NCBI GenBank assembly: GCA_965203305.1
Contig: OZ241874.1
Span: forward strand, 2,542,001-2,606,000
Source of the DNA: Bin80 sp965203305
GTDB lineage: Bacteria; Bacteroidota; Rhodothermia; Rhodothermales; Bin80
DNA: 64,000 nt
Direction of reading: 5' to 3'
Shown: positions 40,603 through 50,733 of the stretch, piece by piece
How the letters are laid out: every line of letters begins with the position of its first letter
How positions within the stretch are numbered: position 1 is the stretch's first letter
Notes under the pieces: model-generated
Database searches by the model: none
Seen by the model: only the letters and a program-made list of their open reading frames with translations
Told to the model about the DNA's origin: nothing
Position numbers and translations under genes: made by a program

Positions 40603-42003
40603 CTAGCGAATCATCTGGGGTCCGTCTGGCGTGTACTCAAACAAATACAGTGCCGTGTTCCGCTGATCTGCTCCGAACTGAATGCGCATTGTCACTCCCT
40701 CGTAGAGTGGCGCAAACCGCAGGCTACTTCTGAGAGAACCGCCTGTTCCCAGATTCTGCAGAAGCATTTCTGCTACATCATACCCTGTGCGAGCATATGA
40801 ATCCGGGGCAACATCCCGATTCGAGTCTCTGTAATCATTGACAAACCTGCGAACATGCCGTCTTCTGTCATTCCAGTGGTAAGGATCAACCGTATATACC
40901 GCAATTTCCCTCCCCAGTCTGCGCAAATTGATGGACCGCCACATTGACGGACCAAGTATATACGGACGCAGTCCGGCCCGATGAATACCGTTTATTCCAT
41001 CCTGAACATGGTTGCTGTTGCGGACAGAGAAGAAGATTCCGCCTGTTGCGGAGAACTTGTCTCGGCCAATCAGCTGTGGGAGATTGGACCAGTCAGCAGA
41101 TGACTGCACCTCATAGGTGAAACTTGGTTCCAGACCATGCTCTTGCAACTCGGCAGTAAACCCCTGCGCCATAGACTGGCTCGCATGATCTCCTGCCTCG
41201 GTCACAATGCCAATCTCTGTCCAGGGCAGATACTCTACGGCATGCCGGGCTATCGCATGTCCCCGCTCGCCAGATGTTGCATTCACCTGGAAAATATAGC
41301 GTCTCCCTTCCGTGAGAGAGATATCTGTAGCCAGCGGAGCAATCAAAACAGCCTGCCTCTCCTCAATCATGCTGGCAACAGCATGCACACTGGAACTGGA
41401 CAGCGGTCCAATGATCACAGAAACATCTCCGTCCAAAAGGGACTCAACGGCAGACCGTGCACTCTCATCTGTGTTTCCGGTATCCCTGAAAACAAGCTTC
41501 ACTCTTTGCTCGCTTTGCAGATTGTAGGCATCCACAGCCAGTAAAATCCCGCGAAACATGGATCGTGTGACTTCGAGTCGGTCCGGGGAGAGGGGCAATG
41601 CCACGCCAACCCGAAGTGCCTCCTCGTCCCTCTGAACATCCCGCAGAGCCTGCTGTGCTGCCACAATAAGCCGGAATGCCGCTTCCTGATACCCGCTGGT
41701 CGGATACCCTGCCAAGAACTTCTCCATCAGTGCAATCGCTGCCTCGTGATCACCAAGACGGTGAAGCGACTTTCCTGCCATCAAATAGGCCGCCGTCGTT
41801 TTCGTATGTGCCGGGACCTGCTGATAAACATCCCTGAAAAACTGGGACGCGTAGTTATAGTCTCCAGATTCAAATGCCTCCAAAGCAATCTGAAACCGTT
41901 CTTCGGCCTCTGCGGACGGTACTGGCTGGGACTGAACTGCCAGTTCCGGCCGCATGGCGGCTGCCAATAGCACTACTCCGACAAGGATCAGTGTTTTCTT
42001 CAT
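40603..42003 (-). CDS. TPR plus periplasmic-binding-fold protein (LpoA/LivK-like)
   Basis: About 466 residues from ATG 42003 (MKKTLILVGVVLLAAAMRPE), the signal peptide; an earlier start would lie in guaA. Residues about 30-120 form TPR-like repeats (ALEAFESGDYNYASQFFR). The rest is a type 1 periplasmic-binding fold (LLAVDAYNLQSEQRVKLVFR, VSVIIGPLSSSSVHAVA). This combination resembles LpoA-type penicillin-binding protein activators and branched-chain amino-acid-binding proteins. Fits with the downstream BamD-like envelope gene, but ligand is unknown. Confidence 0.8.
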   Translation of the reverse strand: MKKTLILVGVVLLAAAMRPELAVQSQPVPSAEAEERFQIALEAFESGDYNYASQFFRDVYQQVPAHTKTTAAYLMAGKSLHRLGDHEAAIALMEKFLAGYPTSGYQEAAFRLIVAAQQALRDVQRDEEALRVGVALPLSPDRLEVTRSMFRGILLAVDAYNLQSEQRVKLVFRDTGNTDESARSAVESLLDGDVSVIIGPLSSSSVHAVASMIEERQAVLIAPLATDISLTEGRRYIFQVNATSGERGHAIARHAVEYLPWTEIGIVTEAGDHASQSMAQGFTAELQEHGLEPSFTYEVQSSADWSNLPQLIGRDKFSATGGIFFSVRNSNHVQDGINGIHRAGLRPYILGPSMWRSINLRRLGREIAVYTVDPYHWNDRRRHVRRFVNDYRDSNRDVAPDSYARTGYDVAEMLLQNLGTGGSLRSSLRFAPLYEGVTMRIQFGADQRNTALYLFEYTPDGPQMIR

Positions 42004-42010
42004 GTGGAAT

Positions 42011-43582
42011 CTACTCCCATTCAATGGTCGCAGGAGGTTTGGAACTGATATCATAGGTAACACGGTTAATGCCTCTGACTTCATTAACGATTCGATTGGC
42101 AACATACCCCAAAAACTCCAGAGGAAGCTTTGCCCAGTCTGCCGTCATTCCGTCCTTGCTGGTTACCGCTCTGAGCACACAAGCCTGCTCATAGGTACGC
42201 TCATCCCCCATCACTCCTACACTCTGCACCGGAAGCAGAACAGCAAACGCCTGCCAGACTTCGTCGTAAAGATTTTGTGCATGCAATTCTTCCATGAAGA
42301 TACGATCAGCCGCCCGAACAAGGCGCAGGGTGTGCTCGCATACCGGGCCCAGAATTCGCACAGCAAGCCCTGGACCAGGAAATGGATGCCGGCCGATCAT
42401 TTTCTGCGGCAATCCCAGAAGCGTGCCAATCTCGCGAACCTCATCCTTGAATAATTCCCGGAACGGCTCAAGAAGCTCAAATGAATGATCCTCCGGGATT
42501 CCGCCAACATTGTGGTGCGTCTTGATCGTCACACTCGGTCCCTTGAAAGATACACTTTCAATCACGTCTGGATAGAGCGTTCCCTGGGCGAGAAATTTTG
42601 GGCTTCTCCCGAGCTTGTCAGAGATTGCTGACGTGGCTTCCTCAAACACGCGCACGAACATGGTTCCAATGATCACACGCTTGCGTTCAGGATCCGTAAC
42701 GGACTCCAGAGCTTTCAGAAACCGCTGCCGGGCATCAACTGCTTCCAGACGAATCTGGAAATGATCCCGAAACATCTTCTGCACCCCTTCCCACTCGCCG
42801 TGACGCAACAGCCCGTTATTCACAAAAATACAGGTCAGCTGATCTCCAATCGCCTGATGAATCAGGCAGGCGGCAACCGATGAGTCTACGCCCCCCGAAA
42901 GTCCCAGGATCACATGATCCTCTCCCACAAGTTCTCTGATCTCGCGAGTCTTCTGCTCCAGGAAAGACGCAGGAGACCAGTCGCCCTGACAGCCGCAGAT
43001 CGTGCAGACGAAATTCTTGAATATACGATGTCCGCTTTCGGTGTGGACCACCTCCGGGTGAAACTGCACCCCGTACTGTGGCAGTGTCCTGTGGCGAAGT
43101 GCTGCAATTGGGGCACTGGAAGTGTCTGCAATGATCTCATAGCCCTCCGGAACTTCCGTCGGCAAATCTCCATGACTCATCCAGACCTGCGCTCCATCCT
43201 TCAGTCCCTCAAGAAGATCATCCCCGTGAAGAATGTTAATCTGTGCACGTCCAAATTCTCTGTGGTCCGCTGCCTGCACCCTGCCTCCGATGGAATGCAC
43301 CAGGGCCTGCAACCCGTAGCAAATGCCAAGAACAGGCATTGGAGAACCATCTGTGCGACGGAGCTGAAGAATCTCTGGATCCAGCTCCGGGGCTCCTTCC
43401 TGATACACAGAACTGGGGCCGCCCGAAAGTACGATCCCCCTTGCCTCCCTGAGATCACTGACGGGAACCGTGCAGGGGATAATTTCGGAAAACACCCCCG
43501 CTTCCCGGATGCGCCGCGCAATCAGCTGCGTATACTGCGCCCCAAAATCAAGAACAACAATCCGCTCATCCATGCCGGACAA
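42011..43582 (-). CDS. guaA: GMP synthase (glutamine-hydrolysing)
   Basis: 523 residues, usual length for GuaA. GATase nucleophile in LGICYGLQALV, His/Glu in GVQFHPEV, then the ATP pyrophosphatase P-loop LGLSGGVDSSVAA, and the C-terminal dimerisation domain ending GINRVTYDISSKPPATIEWE. Makes GMP from XMP. The ATG 43582 (MSGMDERIVVLDFG) or the second ATG gives the native start. Two bases separate it from gcvH. Confidence 0.97.
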   Translation of the reverse strand: MSGMDERIVVLDFGAQYTQLIARRIREAGVFSEIIPCTVPVSDLREARGIVLSGGPSSVYQEGAPELDPEILQLRRTDGSPMPVLGICYGLQALVHSIGGRVQAADHREFGRAQINILHGDDLLEGLKDGAQVWMSHGDLPTEVPEGYEIIADTSSAPIAALRHRTLPQYGVQFHPEVVHTESGHRIFKNFVCTICGCQGDWSPASFLEQKTREIRELVGEDHVILGLSGGVDSSVAACLIHQAIGDQLTCIFVNNGLLRHGEWEGVQKMFRDHFQIRLEAVDARQRFLKALESVTDPERKRVIIGTMFVRVFEEATSAISDKLGRSPKFLAQGTLYPDVIESVSFKGPSVTIKTHHNVGGIPEDHSFELLEPFRELFKDEVREIGTLLGLPQKMIGRHPFPGPGLAVRILGPVCEHTLRLVRAADRIFMEELHAQNLYDEVWQAFAVLLPVQSVGVMGDERTYEQACVLRAVTSKDGMTADWAKLPLEFLGYVANRIVNEVRGINRVTYDISSKPPATIEWE

Positions 43583-43584
43583 CG

Positions 43585-43968
43585 TTATGCAACATGATCT
43601 GCATACTCGTATGCAGACATCAGGTCATCTATCTGCCACGGCTCTGACAGGGTCATTTTAATCATCCAGCCCTCTCCGAAGGGATCGCTGTTGACCAGCT
43701 CCGGTTGATCGTTCAGTGCCGGATTATTTAGAGTTACGACCCCGTCAACAGGAAGAAAAAGCTCCGAAACGGCCTTCACGGCTTCTACAGAACCGAATAC
43801 CTCCCCCTGGTCATATACCTCCCCTTCCGGCTCAAGCTCTACATAGACAATGTCTCCAAGCTCTCCCTGCGCAAAATCCGTGATTCCGACGGTCGCAGTC
43901 ACTCCGTCCGCATGCACACGAACCCACTCGTGCTCTTCGGTATATTTGAGATCTTCTGGAAAATTCAT
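43585..43968 (-). CDS. gcvH: Glycine cleavage system H protein
   Basis: 127 residues, typical GcvH length. Lipoyl-lysine region GSVEAVKAVSELFLPVDG, preceded by GITDFAQGELGDIVYVELEP. It shuttles the aminomethyl group on lipoyl-lysine between P, T and L proteins. None of those genes is adjacent, so it acts with partners elsewhere. It lies between accC and guaA with 10- and 2-bp gaps. Confidence 0.95.
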   Translation of the reverse strand: MNFPEDLKYTEEHEWVRVHADGVTATVGITDFAQGELGDIVYVELEPEGEVYDQGEVFGSVEAVKAVSELFLPVDGVVTLNNPALNDQPELVNSDPFGEGWMIKMTLSEPWQIDDLMSAYEYADHVA

Positions 43969-43978
43969 GGGTCAGATG

Positions 43979-45328
43979 TTAGTTTGAATCCTGTTTCAAC
44001 AGCATTTGTGTCTCCACGAAATGCGTATCAATCTCCCCGGCAAGAAATGCCGGATGCTTTAACAGTTCTTTATGGAATGGGATCGTAGTTGCAACCCCTT
44101 CAATCACAAGTTCATCCAGTGCCCGCTGCATGCGGCGAATGGCCCACTCTCGGGTTGGTGCATGCGCAATCAGCTTTGCAATCATGGAATCATAGTGCGG
44201 GGGCACCACATATCCGGCATGCACATGCGTATCCATGCGAACACCTGGTCCTCCCGGGGGATGAAATTCCTCAATCCTGCCAGGAGCAGGGCGAAAATTA
44301 TTCTCTGGATCTTCCGCATTGATACGGCACTCAATGGCATGCCCCTGAATCTCAAATTCCGATCTGGAGAGCTTCTCCCCCATGGCAATTCGAATCTGCT
44401 GTCGGATCAGGTCCAATCCGGTGATCTCTTCCGTGACCGGATGCTCCACCTGGATGCGTGTATTCATCTCCATGAAATAGAACTCCCCGCCTGCATCCAG
44501 AAGGAACTCCATCGTCCCTGCCCCTTCATAGTTTACAGCCTCAGCACCGGCAATCGCGGCAGCTCCCATGCGATGGCGGAGATTCTCGTCCACGACAGTG
44601 GAGGGGGCTTCTTCCAGCAGCTTCTGGTGACGGCGCTGGATGGAACACTCCCGCTCTCCATAGTGCAGGGTCGTCCCCTGCCCGTCTCCCATGATCTGAA
44701 TTTCAATGTGCCGTGGCTTCTGAAGCAGCTTTTCAATATAGATGTCGGAATTTCCGAATGCTCCTTCGGCTTCTGCCTGTGCTGCCTGAAACTGCACGGC
44801 AAAATCTGCCGGTTCCATGACCGCACGCATCCCTCTGCCCCCACCCCCGGCACTTGCCTTGATCATCACCGGATATCCGATAGATTCGGCAATCTGTTTC
44901 CCTTCTTCCAGGGACGGAACGATGCCGTCAGACCCTGGAACCACCGGAACGCCAGCAGCCCGCATCTGGTCTTTGGCCCGGCTCTTGTCTCCCATGATTT
45001 CGATGGTTTGCGGGGACGGGCCGATGAATTTTATGTCGTTATCTGCACAGATCGCACTGAATACGGCGTTCTCGGACAGGAACCCGTACCCGGGATGGAC
45101 GGCATCTGCGCCGGTGACCTCGGCTGCCGCCATGATACGGTCGGGTTTCAGATAGCTCTCTGGTGAGGGGGGCGGCCCAATACATACAGCCTCGTCCGCA
45201 TAGCGTACATGCAGGGACTCCTCGTCCGCTTTGGAATAAACCGCAATGGATTGGATTCCCATCTCTTTGCAGGCACGAATCACCCGGAGAGCAATCTCTC
45301 CCCGATTCGCAATCAGAATTTTTTTCAT
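43979..45328 (-). CDS. accC: Acetyl-CoA carboxylase biotin carboxylase subunit
   Basis: 449 residues from ATG 45328 (MKKILIANRGEIALRVIRAC), typical for AccC. ATP-grasp loop MIKASAGGGGRGMRAVME and the late EMNTRIQVEHPVTE are present. It carboxylates the biotin of AccB in malonyl-CoA synthesis. The start lies 7 bp after the accB stop, a standard accBC operon. Confidence 0.97.
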   Translation of the reverse strand: MKKILIANRGEIALRVIRACKEMGIQSIAVYSKADEESLHVRYADEAVCIGPPPSPESYLKPDRIMAAAEVTGADAVHPGYGFLSENAVFSAICADNDIKFIGPSPQTIEIMGDKSRAKDQMRAAGVPVVPGSDGIVPSLEEGKQIAESIGYPVMIKASAGGGGRGMRAVMEPADFAVQFQAAQAEAEGAFGNSDIYIEKLLQKPRHIEIQIMGDGQGTTLHYGERECSIQRRHQKLLEEAPSTVVDENLRHRMGAAAIAGAEAVNYEGAGTMEFLLDAGGEFYFMEMNTRIQVEHPVTEEITGLDLIRQQIRIAMGEKLSRSEFEIQGHAIECRINAEDPENNFRPAPGRIEEFHPPGGPGVRMDTHVHAGYVVPPHYDSMIAKLIAHAPTREWAIRRMQRALDELVIEGVATTIPFHKELLKHPAFLAGEIDTHFVETQMLLKQDSN

Positions 45329-45335
45329 GGAGTTC

Positions 45336-45842
45336 TCAGGCGGGATCAATCACCATGAGCGGCTGGTCATATTCTACCCCGTCTCCATCACTCACAAGAA
45401 TTTCCAGGAGCGTTCCTGCAAATTCGGCATCCACTTCATTCATGAGCTTCATTGCTTCTACAATGCATACGGTCTGTCCCTCACTGACATGATCTCCAAT
45501 CTGAACAAAGGGATCAGCATCCGGGGATGGTCTGCTGTAAAATGTTCCCGGGGTTGGGGCCAGAATCTGCTTGCCATTCGCAGGCTGCGGTTCGGGTTCA
45601 CCTCCATCGGAAGAAGGCTCGGGGCCGGATGGTGTTGGGAAGGCAGGAACCTGCTCGGACATAACGGTAACCGGCACTGCTGTCTGCGTTGCCGGCACAG
45701 AGACATGCTTCCGAACCATAACACGGACTCCATCCGCTTCAATCTCAACCTCAGCTGCCTCACTCTCAGTCGCCATGGAGATCAGCCTCTGTATCCGGTC
45801 GTAGTCTGCCTCAGACCATGTTTTGGAAAATAGTTTCGCCAC
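45336..45842 (-). CDS. accB: Biotin carboxyl carrier protein
   Basis: 168 residues. An N-terminal helix, a Pro/Ser-rich linker, and the biotinyl domain with VEAMKLMNEV, whose Lys is biotinylated, and final PLMVIDP. Upstream neighbour is efp with a 33-bp gap, an order (efp-accB-accC) widely conserved in bacteria. Confidence 0.95.
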   Translation of the reverse strand: MAKLFSKTWSEADYDRIQRLISMATESEAAEVEIEADGVRVMVRKHVSVPATQTAVPVTVMSEQVPAFPTPSGPEPSSDGGEPEPQPANGKQILAPTPGTFYSRPSPDADPFVQIGDHVSEGQTVCIVEAMKLMNEVDAEFAGTLLEILVSDGDGVEYDQPLMVIDPA

Positions 45843-45875
45843 GTGATTTCTTGATTTTGTGATCGCAGTCAGTCT

Positions 45876-46442
45876 CTATTCGGCAACCCGTGTGATATAC
45901 TCCCCCGTATCCGTATTGACCCGGACCAGATCCCCTTCCGAGATGAAGAGCGGAACGTTGATCGTTGCTCCACTTTCCAGTTCCGCCGGTTTTGTCGCTC
46001 CGGTTGCCGTATCGCCGCGGAGACCTGGATCTGACCTTGTGACCCGCAACTCCACGCTCTTGGGCAGTTCTGCCAGAAGTGCCTCCTCGGTTTCTGCGTG
46101 AAAGAGGATATCAATGGATCCCCCTTCCTTCAGGAACTCTTTCTTTGCCACATTGTCCGCAGGCAGGGAAAACTGCTCATAGTCTTCCATATTCATAAAG
46201 TGCATCCCCAGCGAATCTTCATACAGGAACTGGTGTTCCCGGCGTTCAATCCGGGCAGCCTGCACCTTCTCGCCTGCCCGAAATGTCTTGTCCACAACGC
46301 GCCCGGTGCGGACATTTTTCAGTGTTGTACGAACAAAGGCCCCGCCCTTGCCGGGCTTGACATGCTGAAATTTTGTGATCTGCCACAGCTCTCCATCAAC
46401 CTGCATGGTGAAGCCGTTCCGAAAATCTGTCGTGTCTGCCAT
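45876..46442 (-). CDS. efp: Elongation factor P
   Basis: 188 residues from ATG 46442 (MADTTDFRNGFTMQVDGELW), standard EF-P length; an upstream in-frame ATG is less likely. The modification lysine lies in KPGKGGAFVRT. It has three beta-barrel domains ending DTGEYITRVAE. EF-P rescues ribosomes stalled at polyproline. Its proline-stretch clients may include the T9SS-exported protein. Confidence 0.95.
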   Translation of the reverse strand: MADTTDFRNGFTMQVDGELWQITKFQHVKPGKGGAFVRTTLKNVRTGRVVDKTFRAGEKVQAARIERREHQFLYEDSLGMHFMNMEDYEQFSLPADNVAKKEFLKEGGSIDILFHAETEEALLAELPKSVELRVTRSDPGLRGDTATGATKPAELESGATINVPLFISEGDLVRVNTDTGEYITRVAE

Positions 46443-46516
46443 CCGTCTGTACTCTAAACGCAAACTGCAAATATACCGACTGTGCGTCTGTAATGTCTCG
46501 AAAATTCAGATTCTGT

Positions 46517-47257
46517 CTACTGGAAGGGAGCTTCCATGTGCAAAAATGTGCCCGGACTCGAAGTTCCCAGTGTGCCATTATACTGGAATGGCTCCCCGTA
46601 TGTGCACCCGATGAGCTGTCCATAGGTTCGGGCTCGCGCTTCCACCCACGCAAAAAAATCGGGGCTGGAAATATACGTCTCCGGTTCGTCCGTCTGCTCC
46701 TTGTACGCAGGACTGTGAATCTGAGACCCGTAACACCGAAGTGCTTCTGTTCGTTTTTCCCATGTGCTGGTGACATCTACAACAAATGCAGGCTCAAAGT
46801 GCCGAACTTCCGCAAAATACAGCAGATGTTTCGGTCGCCAGGGCGGGTTCCCTGTGTGCTGCCCCAGCTTGTCCAGTCCGGCATAGAAACACGCATTCCG
46901 AACGAGATGATGGGCTGCCGCATGATCAGGGTGCCTGCATACGGCAGGATGTGTCATGACAACCCGGGGCTGCCATCTGCGCAGCACATTAATCAGTGCT
47001 TCCAGCCCTTCCGAAGTAATATTTCCGTCCTCCAGTCCGAGATTTTCCCGTACAGAGAGTCCCAGAACAGAAGTCGCTGCCTCTGCTTCTTTGGCCCGCA
47101 GCTCAACAGTTCCTCTTGTCCCCAGCTCGCCCCGGGTCAGGTCCAGAACACCCGTGCGGAGTCCCTGTTCCGCAGACAGAATCAGTGTGCCTCCAGCTGC
47201 CAGTTCCACATCATCGGGGTGGGCGGCAATCGCCATTACGTCAAGCTGCTCCGGCAT
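46517..47257 (-). CDS. bshB1: Bacillithiol biosynthesis deacetylase BshB1
   Basis: 246 residues of the PIG-L/LmbE fold: AIAAHPDDVELAAGGTLI (zinc-binding HPDD), TRGELGTRGTVELR, and HPAVCRHPDHAAAHHLV. Variants of this motif set identify BshB1, which deacetylates GlcNAc-malate in bacillithiol synthesis. It starts at 47257, where leuS stops, with a TAATG one-base overlap, so they are coupled. The presence is typical of Bacteroidota and of Firmicutes. Confidence 0.9.
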   Translation of the reverse strand: MPEQLDVMAIAAHPDDVELAAGGTLILSAEQGLRTGVLDLTRGELGTRGTVELRAKEAEAATSVLGLSVRENLGLEDGNITSEGLEALINVLRRWQPRVVMTHPAVCRHPDHAAAHHLVRNACFYAGLDKLGQHTGNPPWRPKHLLYFAEVRHFEPAFVVDVTSTWEKRTEALRCYGSQIHSPAYKEQTDEPETYISSPDFFAWVEARARTYGQLIGCTYGEPFQYNGTLGTSSPGTFLHMEAPFQ

Positions 47258-49854
47258 TACTTTGCGGCAACCAGGTTCAGGATACGCCCAGGCACATAGA
47301 TTTCCCTGCGCGGAGGCTGGTCTCCCAGAAATCGCTGGACATTGGGTTCACGCATTGCCTTCTCCATTACCTCCTGCTTGTCTGCCTCTGGGGCAACCCG
47401 TATGGTTGCCCGCACTCGCCCGTTCACCTGCACCGGCAGATCAATCATTTCTTCCGAAAGATACTCCGTATTCAATTCCGGCCACGGCGCATACGCCAGG
47501 GACTCCCTGTGCCCCAGATATGACCATATCTCTTCCGAGATATGCGGAGCAAACGGAGAGAGAAGAAGAACCAGAGGCTCTGCAACCTTGCGGGGGACAC
47601 AGTCCCATTTGAAGGCATCATTCACCAGCTCCATCAGGGCAGAAATTGCCGTATTCATGCGGAGTGCTTCAATATCCTCCGTCACGCGCGCAATGGTCTT
47701 GTGAAGGACATGGTACTGCTCCCGATCCGGTTCCTGATCACTCAGCGGACGCTCTGTGATCAGCCGCCATACACGACTGAGGAATCGAAACGTCCCGTGC
47801 ACTCCGCGGGTGCTCCATGGCTTGACCTGCTCCAGAGGCCCCATGAACATTTCGTAGAGCCGAAACGCATCCGCACCGTACTGCTCAATAATGGTATCCG
47901 GATTGATGACATTGCCCCTGCTCTTGCTCATCTTGTGTGCCCGCACATGGAGCTGAATCCCGGGAGCGGCTTTGAGTACAAAGATTTCCCCATCCTTGCC
48001 TACTGCATCCTCGTCAATACGAACAGCTTCCAGACTCACTCCTGTTTGTATTTCTTTGCCTGCACTGACCTGGTCTGCACTGATCCACTGTCCTGTTTCG
48101 GGGTGTTTCCATGCGGTGTACTCAAGCTCGCCCAGAATCATCCCCTGATGAACGAGTTTGGCAAACGGCTCTGGTGTGGAAACCACTCCGGCATCATAGA
48201 GCACCATGTGCCAGAACCTGGCATACAACAAGTGGAGTACCGCATGCTCCGAGCCGCCCACATAGAGATCTACGGGCATCCAGTATTTTTCCAGTTCGGG
48301 ATCTACCAGCCGTTCGGAATTATGCGGATCAATATAGCGCAGGAAGTACCAGCAGGACCCTGCCCACTGCGGCATTGTATTGGTTTCGCGCCGGGCAGCC
48401 TTGCCGGTGTCCGGGTTCGTTGTATTCAGCCAGTCTTCTGCCAGGGCAAGCGGGCCTTCCGGGGTTCCGCTTGGCTTGAACTCCTCCAGTTCGGGCAGGG
48501 TAATGGGAAGAGCATTCTCTGGCAGCGAGCGCACTTCTTCGCTCTCAAACACAACCGGGATCGGCTCCCCCCAGTATCGCTGCCTGGAGAACAGCCAGTC
48601 CCGCAATTTATAATTGACCTTGCGATTGCCCACCCCCTGCTCCTCCAGCCAGTCCAGAATTCTCTCCTTTGCTTCCTGGACATGCAGTCCATCCAGAAAC
48701 TCGCTGTTGATAGCCGGGCCATCTCCCGTATAGGCCAGTCCGGTAAAATCTGCGGGAGGCCGGACGGTACGGCGGATCGGCAGGTCATATTTGGCGGCAA
48801 ACGCCCAGTCACGCTCATCCTGTCCGGGAACCGCCATAATCGCTCCCGTCCCGTAAGAAGACAGTACATAATCTGCGATCCAGATCGGAATGGCTTCTTC
48901 GGTTGCAGGATTCACCGCATGCCCCCCCGTAAATACTCCTGTTTTTTCTTTCTGAAGCTCTGTCCGCTCCAGATCACTTTTGCGAGATGCCAGCTCCCTG
49001 TAATGCTGAACTTCATCACGCTGGGCATCCGTGGAGATTTGCTCAACGAGGGGATGCTCCGGGGCAAGAACCATGTAGGTGGCTCCGAAGATCGTGTCCG
49101 GGCGTGTTGTATACACGCGAATATGAACATCTTCCTCCCCCTGGACAGGAAAGTTGATGTCTGCCCCTTCACTGCGTCCGATCCAGTTCCGCTGCATTTC
49201 CTTGGTGCTGACAGGCCAGTCTGTCTGGTCCAGTCCATCCAGCAACCGTTCGGCATACTGTGTGATCCGCAGGACCCACTGCCGCAGCATCCGCCTCTCA
49301 CAGGGATATCCGCCAATATCACTCTTGCCATCCACCACTTCTTCATTGGCAAGGGTCGTTCCCAGTTCTTCGCACCACCAGACAGGCACCCTGTCTTCAT
49401 AGGCAAGGCCTCTCTCATACAGTTTCAGAAATATCCACTGTGTCCATTTGATGTACCTGGGATCTGTTGTATCTACTTCCCGATCCCAGTCATAGGAGAA
49501 TCCGAGGGATTTCAGCTGTTTTCGGAACCGTGCAATATTGTGTTCGGTCGTAATGCGCGGATGGGTTCCGGTTCGCAGTGCATATTGTTCTGCTGGCAGT
49601 CCAAAGGCATCCCATCCAATCGGATGCAGTACATTAAAGCCGCGCATCCGCTTGTATCGTGCCACAATGTCCGTTGCCGTATATCCTTCGGGATGCCCGA
49701 CATGCAGTCCAGAGCCGCTTGGGTACGGAAACATGTCCAGGACATAGTACTTGGGTTTCGCTGTATCCACCTTGGGCGGCGTACGGAATGTTTTGTTCAA
49801 TTCCCAGTACTCCTGCCACCGGCGTTCAATATCCCGAAACGGGTAGGCTGCCAT
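47257..49854 (-). CDS. leuS: Leucyl-tRNA synthetase
   Basis: 865 residues, full length. HIGH-type motif PYPSGSGLHVGHPEG, editing domain, and KMSKS motif in HKMSKSRGNVINPDT. The anticodon-binding end is complete (VNGRVRATIRVA). Cytosolic. The gene is the first of the minus-strand housekeeping run. Confidence 0.97.
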   Translation of the reverse strand: MAAYPFRDIERRWQEYWELNKTFRTPPKVDTAKPKYYVLDMFPYPSGSGLHVGHPEGYTATDIVARYKRMRGFNVLHPIGWDAFGLPAEQYALRTGTHPRITTEHNIARFRKQLKSLGFSYDWDREVDTTDPRYIKWTQWIFLKLYERGLAYEDRVPVWWCEELGTTLANEEVVDGKSDIGGYPCERRMLRQWVLRITQYAERLLDGLDQTDWPVSTKEMQRNWIGRSEGADINFPVQGEEDVHIRVYTTRPDTIFGATYMVLAPEHPLVEQISTDAQRDEVQHYRELASRKSDLERTELQKEKTGVFTGGHAVNPATEEAIPIWIADYVLSSYGTGAIMAVPGQDERDWAFAAKYDLPIRRTVRPPADFTGLAYTGDGPAINSEFLDGLHVQEAKERILDWLEEQGVGNRKVNYKLRDWLFSRQRYWGEPIPVVFESEEVRSLPENALPITLPELEEFKPSGTPEGPLALAEDWLNTTNPDTGKAARRETNTMPQWAGSCWYFLRYIDPHNSERLVDPELEKYWMPVDLYVGGSEHAVLHLLYARFWHMVLYDAGVVSTPEPFAKLVHQGMILGELEYTAWKHPETGQWISADQVSAGKEIQTGVSLEAVRIDEDAVGKDGEIFVLKAAPGIQLHVRAHKMSKSRGNVINPDTIIEQYGADAFRLYEMFMGPLEQVKPWSTRGVHGTFRFLSRVWRLITERPLSDQEPDREQYHVLHKTIARVTEDIEALRMNTAISALMELVNDAFKWDCVPRKVAEPLVLLLSPFAPHISEEIWSYLGHRESLAYAPWPELNTEYLSEEMIDLPVQVNGRVRATIRVAPEADKQEVMEKAMREPNVQRFLGDQPPRREIYVPGRILNLVAAK

Positions 49855-50022
49855 AGCTGCTCAAGACTTGAAAAAGACCTTTATAGAAAGAATGGTATTC
49901 CCGCAATTAGTATAGAAAACGTATCTGAGTGCACCATTTCCCCTTCATGCCGCTATGAATGTAAAAGTGAAGTTTTTGCACGAGACACTGCTACCGGGGA
50001 AGGCTGTCTTCCGCTGCCAAGC

Positions 50023-50271
50023 CTATGATGATCTCCTGCTCTGGCTTGCCAGAGATACGGGCATAAAGCAGGCTGTCAAGGATGCACCAATACCTTTGAG
50101 AGGGATTTTGTTGGGGTCTGCAATGCGCTGCGGTACGAACAGCCCCGTACCAAAGCAGAACGCATCAACGGGGAAATTCCATGACTCCCTGCCATCGCAG
50201 GAGGCTCTCGCAATTTCGAGAATGTCAGAATCGCCATCCTCTTCTTCCATGGAAATCTGAATTTCCGCCAT
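50023..50271 (-). CDS. Possible small acidic protein, 82 aa
   Basis: Starts MAEIQISMEEEDGDSDILEI and continues with CDGRESWNFPVDAFCFGTGL. The composition is more protein-like than that of the overlapping plus-strand ORF. The ribosome-binding site is weak and the family unknown. It lies in the 490-bp gap between leuS and the next small gene. Confidence 0.35.
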   Translation of the reverse strand: MAEIQISMEEEDGDSDILEIARASCDGRESWNFPVDAFCFGTGLFVPQRIADPNKIPLKGIGASLTACFMPVSLASQSRRSS

Positions 50272-50347
50272 AATTGTTTGCAGTAGTACCAGAATTTTTA
50301 ATCCTGAACAGAAATACCCCACAAGGCATTTGGCATACAGTACATTT

Positions 50348-50597
50348 TTACGACTTGTCTACCTCCGTACGAGTTTTGTTATATGGAGAAGGAATGTCCC
50401 AGGGCAACTCCCAACCTGCTTGCTTCCCTGGCTGTTTTCCATATGGAAATGGAATTCTGGACCCATCGCTATCACTGGCTTGTGGCACATTATCCAAAAA
50501 AACTGAGATCATCCGCAATTCGTAAAGTACGCCCCGCGTCATCCAGTATTTTTTTGAACCTGTTATCTTTGCTAACTGATGTCTTTGAAATTTTCAT
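50348..50597 (-). pseudogene. Small gene broken at a T7 run
   Basis: From ATG 50597 the frame reads MKISKTSVSKDNRFKKILDD and stops after 35 codons. The next frame continues LDNVPQASDSDGSRIPFPYG to a stop at 50348. The switch is at a T7 run (A7 at 50496-50502 on the plus strand); with six T the two parts make one protein of about 82 residues. Family not recognised. It is the first gene downstream of ATPase 3. Confidence 0.45.
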
Positions 50598-50733
50598 AGC
50601 ACTTTCCTCATGCCCATGCGAGAGTGGGTGTACCCTGCAAAACCGAGCTTGTTCAAGAAGTAATCCACTGAGATCCCGTGATAATTTTTGATTTCCTCAC
50701 TCAGATATTGATCTATCCCAGAATCGTCAGGAA

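Noticed and set aside
47542..50028. 828-aa plus-strand ORF
   Set aside because: It lies antisense to leuS. The minus strand carries an intact, highly conserved synthetase with its motifs; the plus frame is rich in Cys/His/Arg and has no motif.
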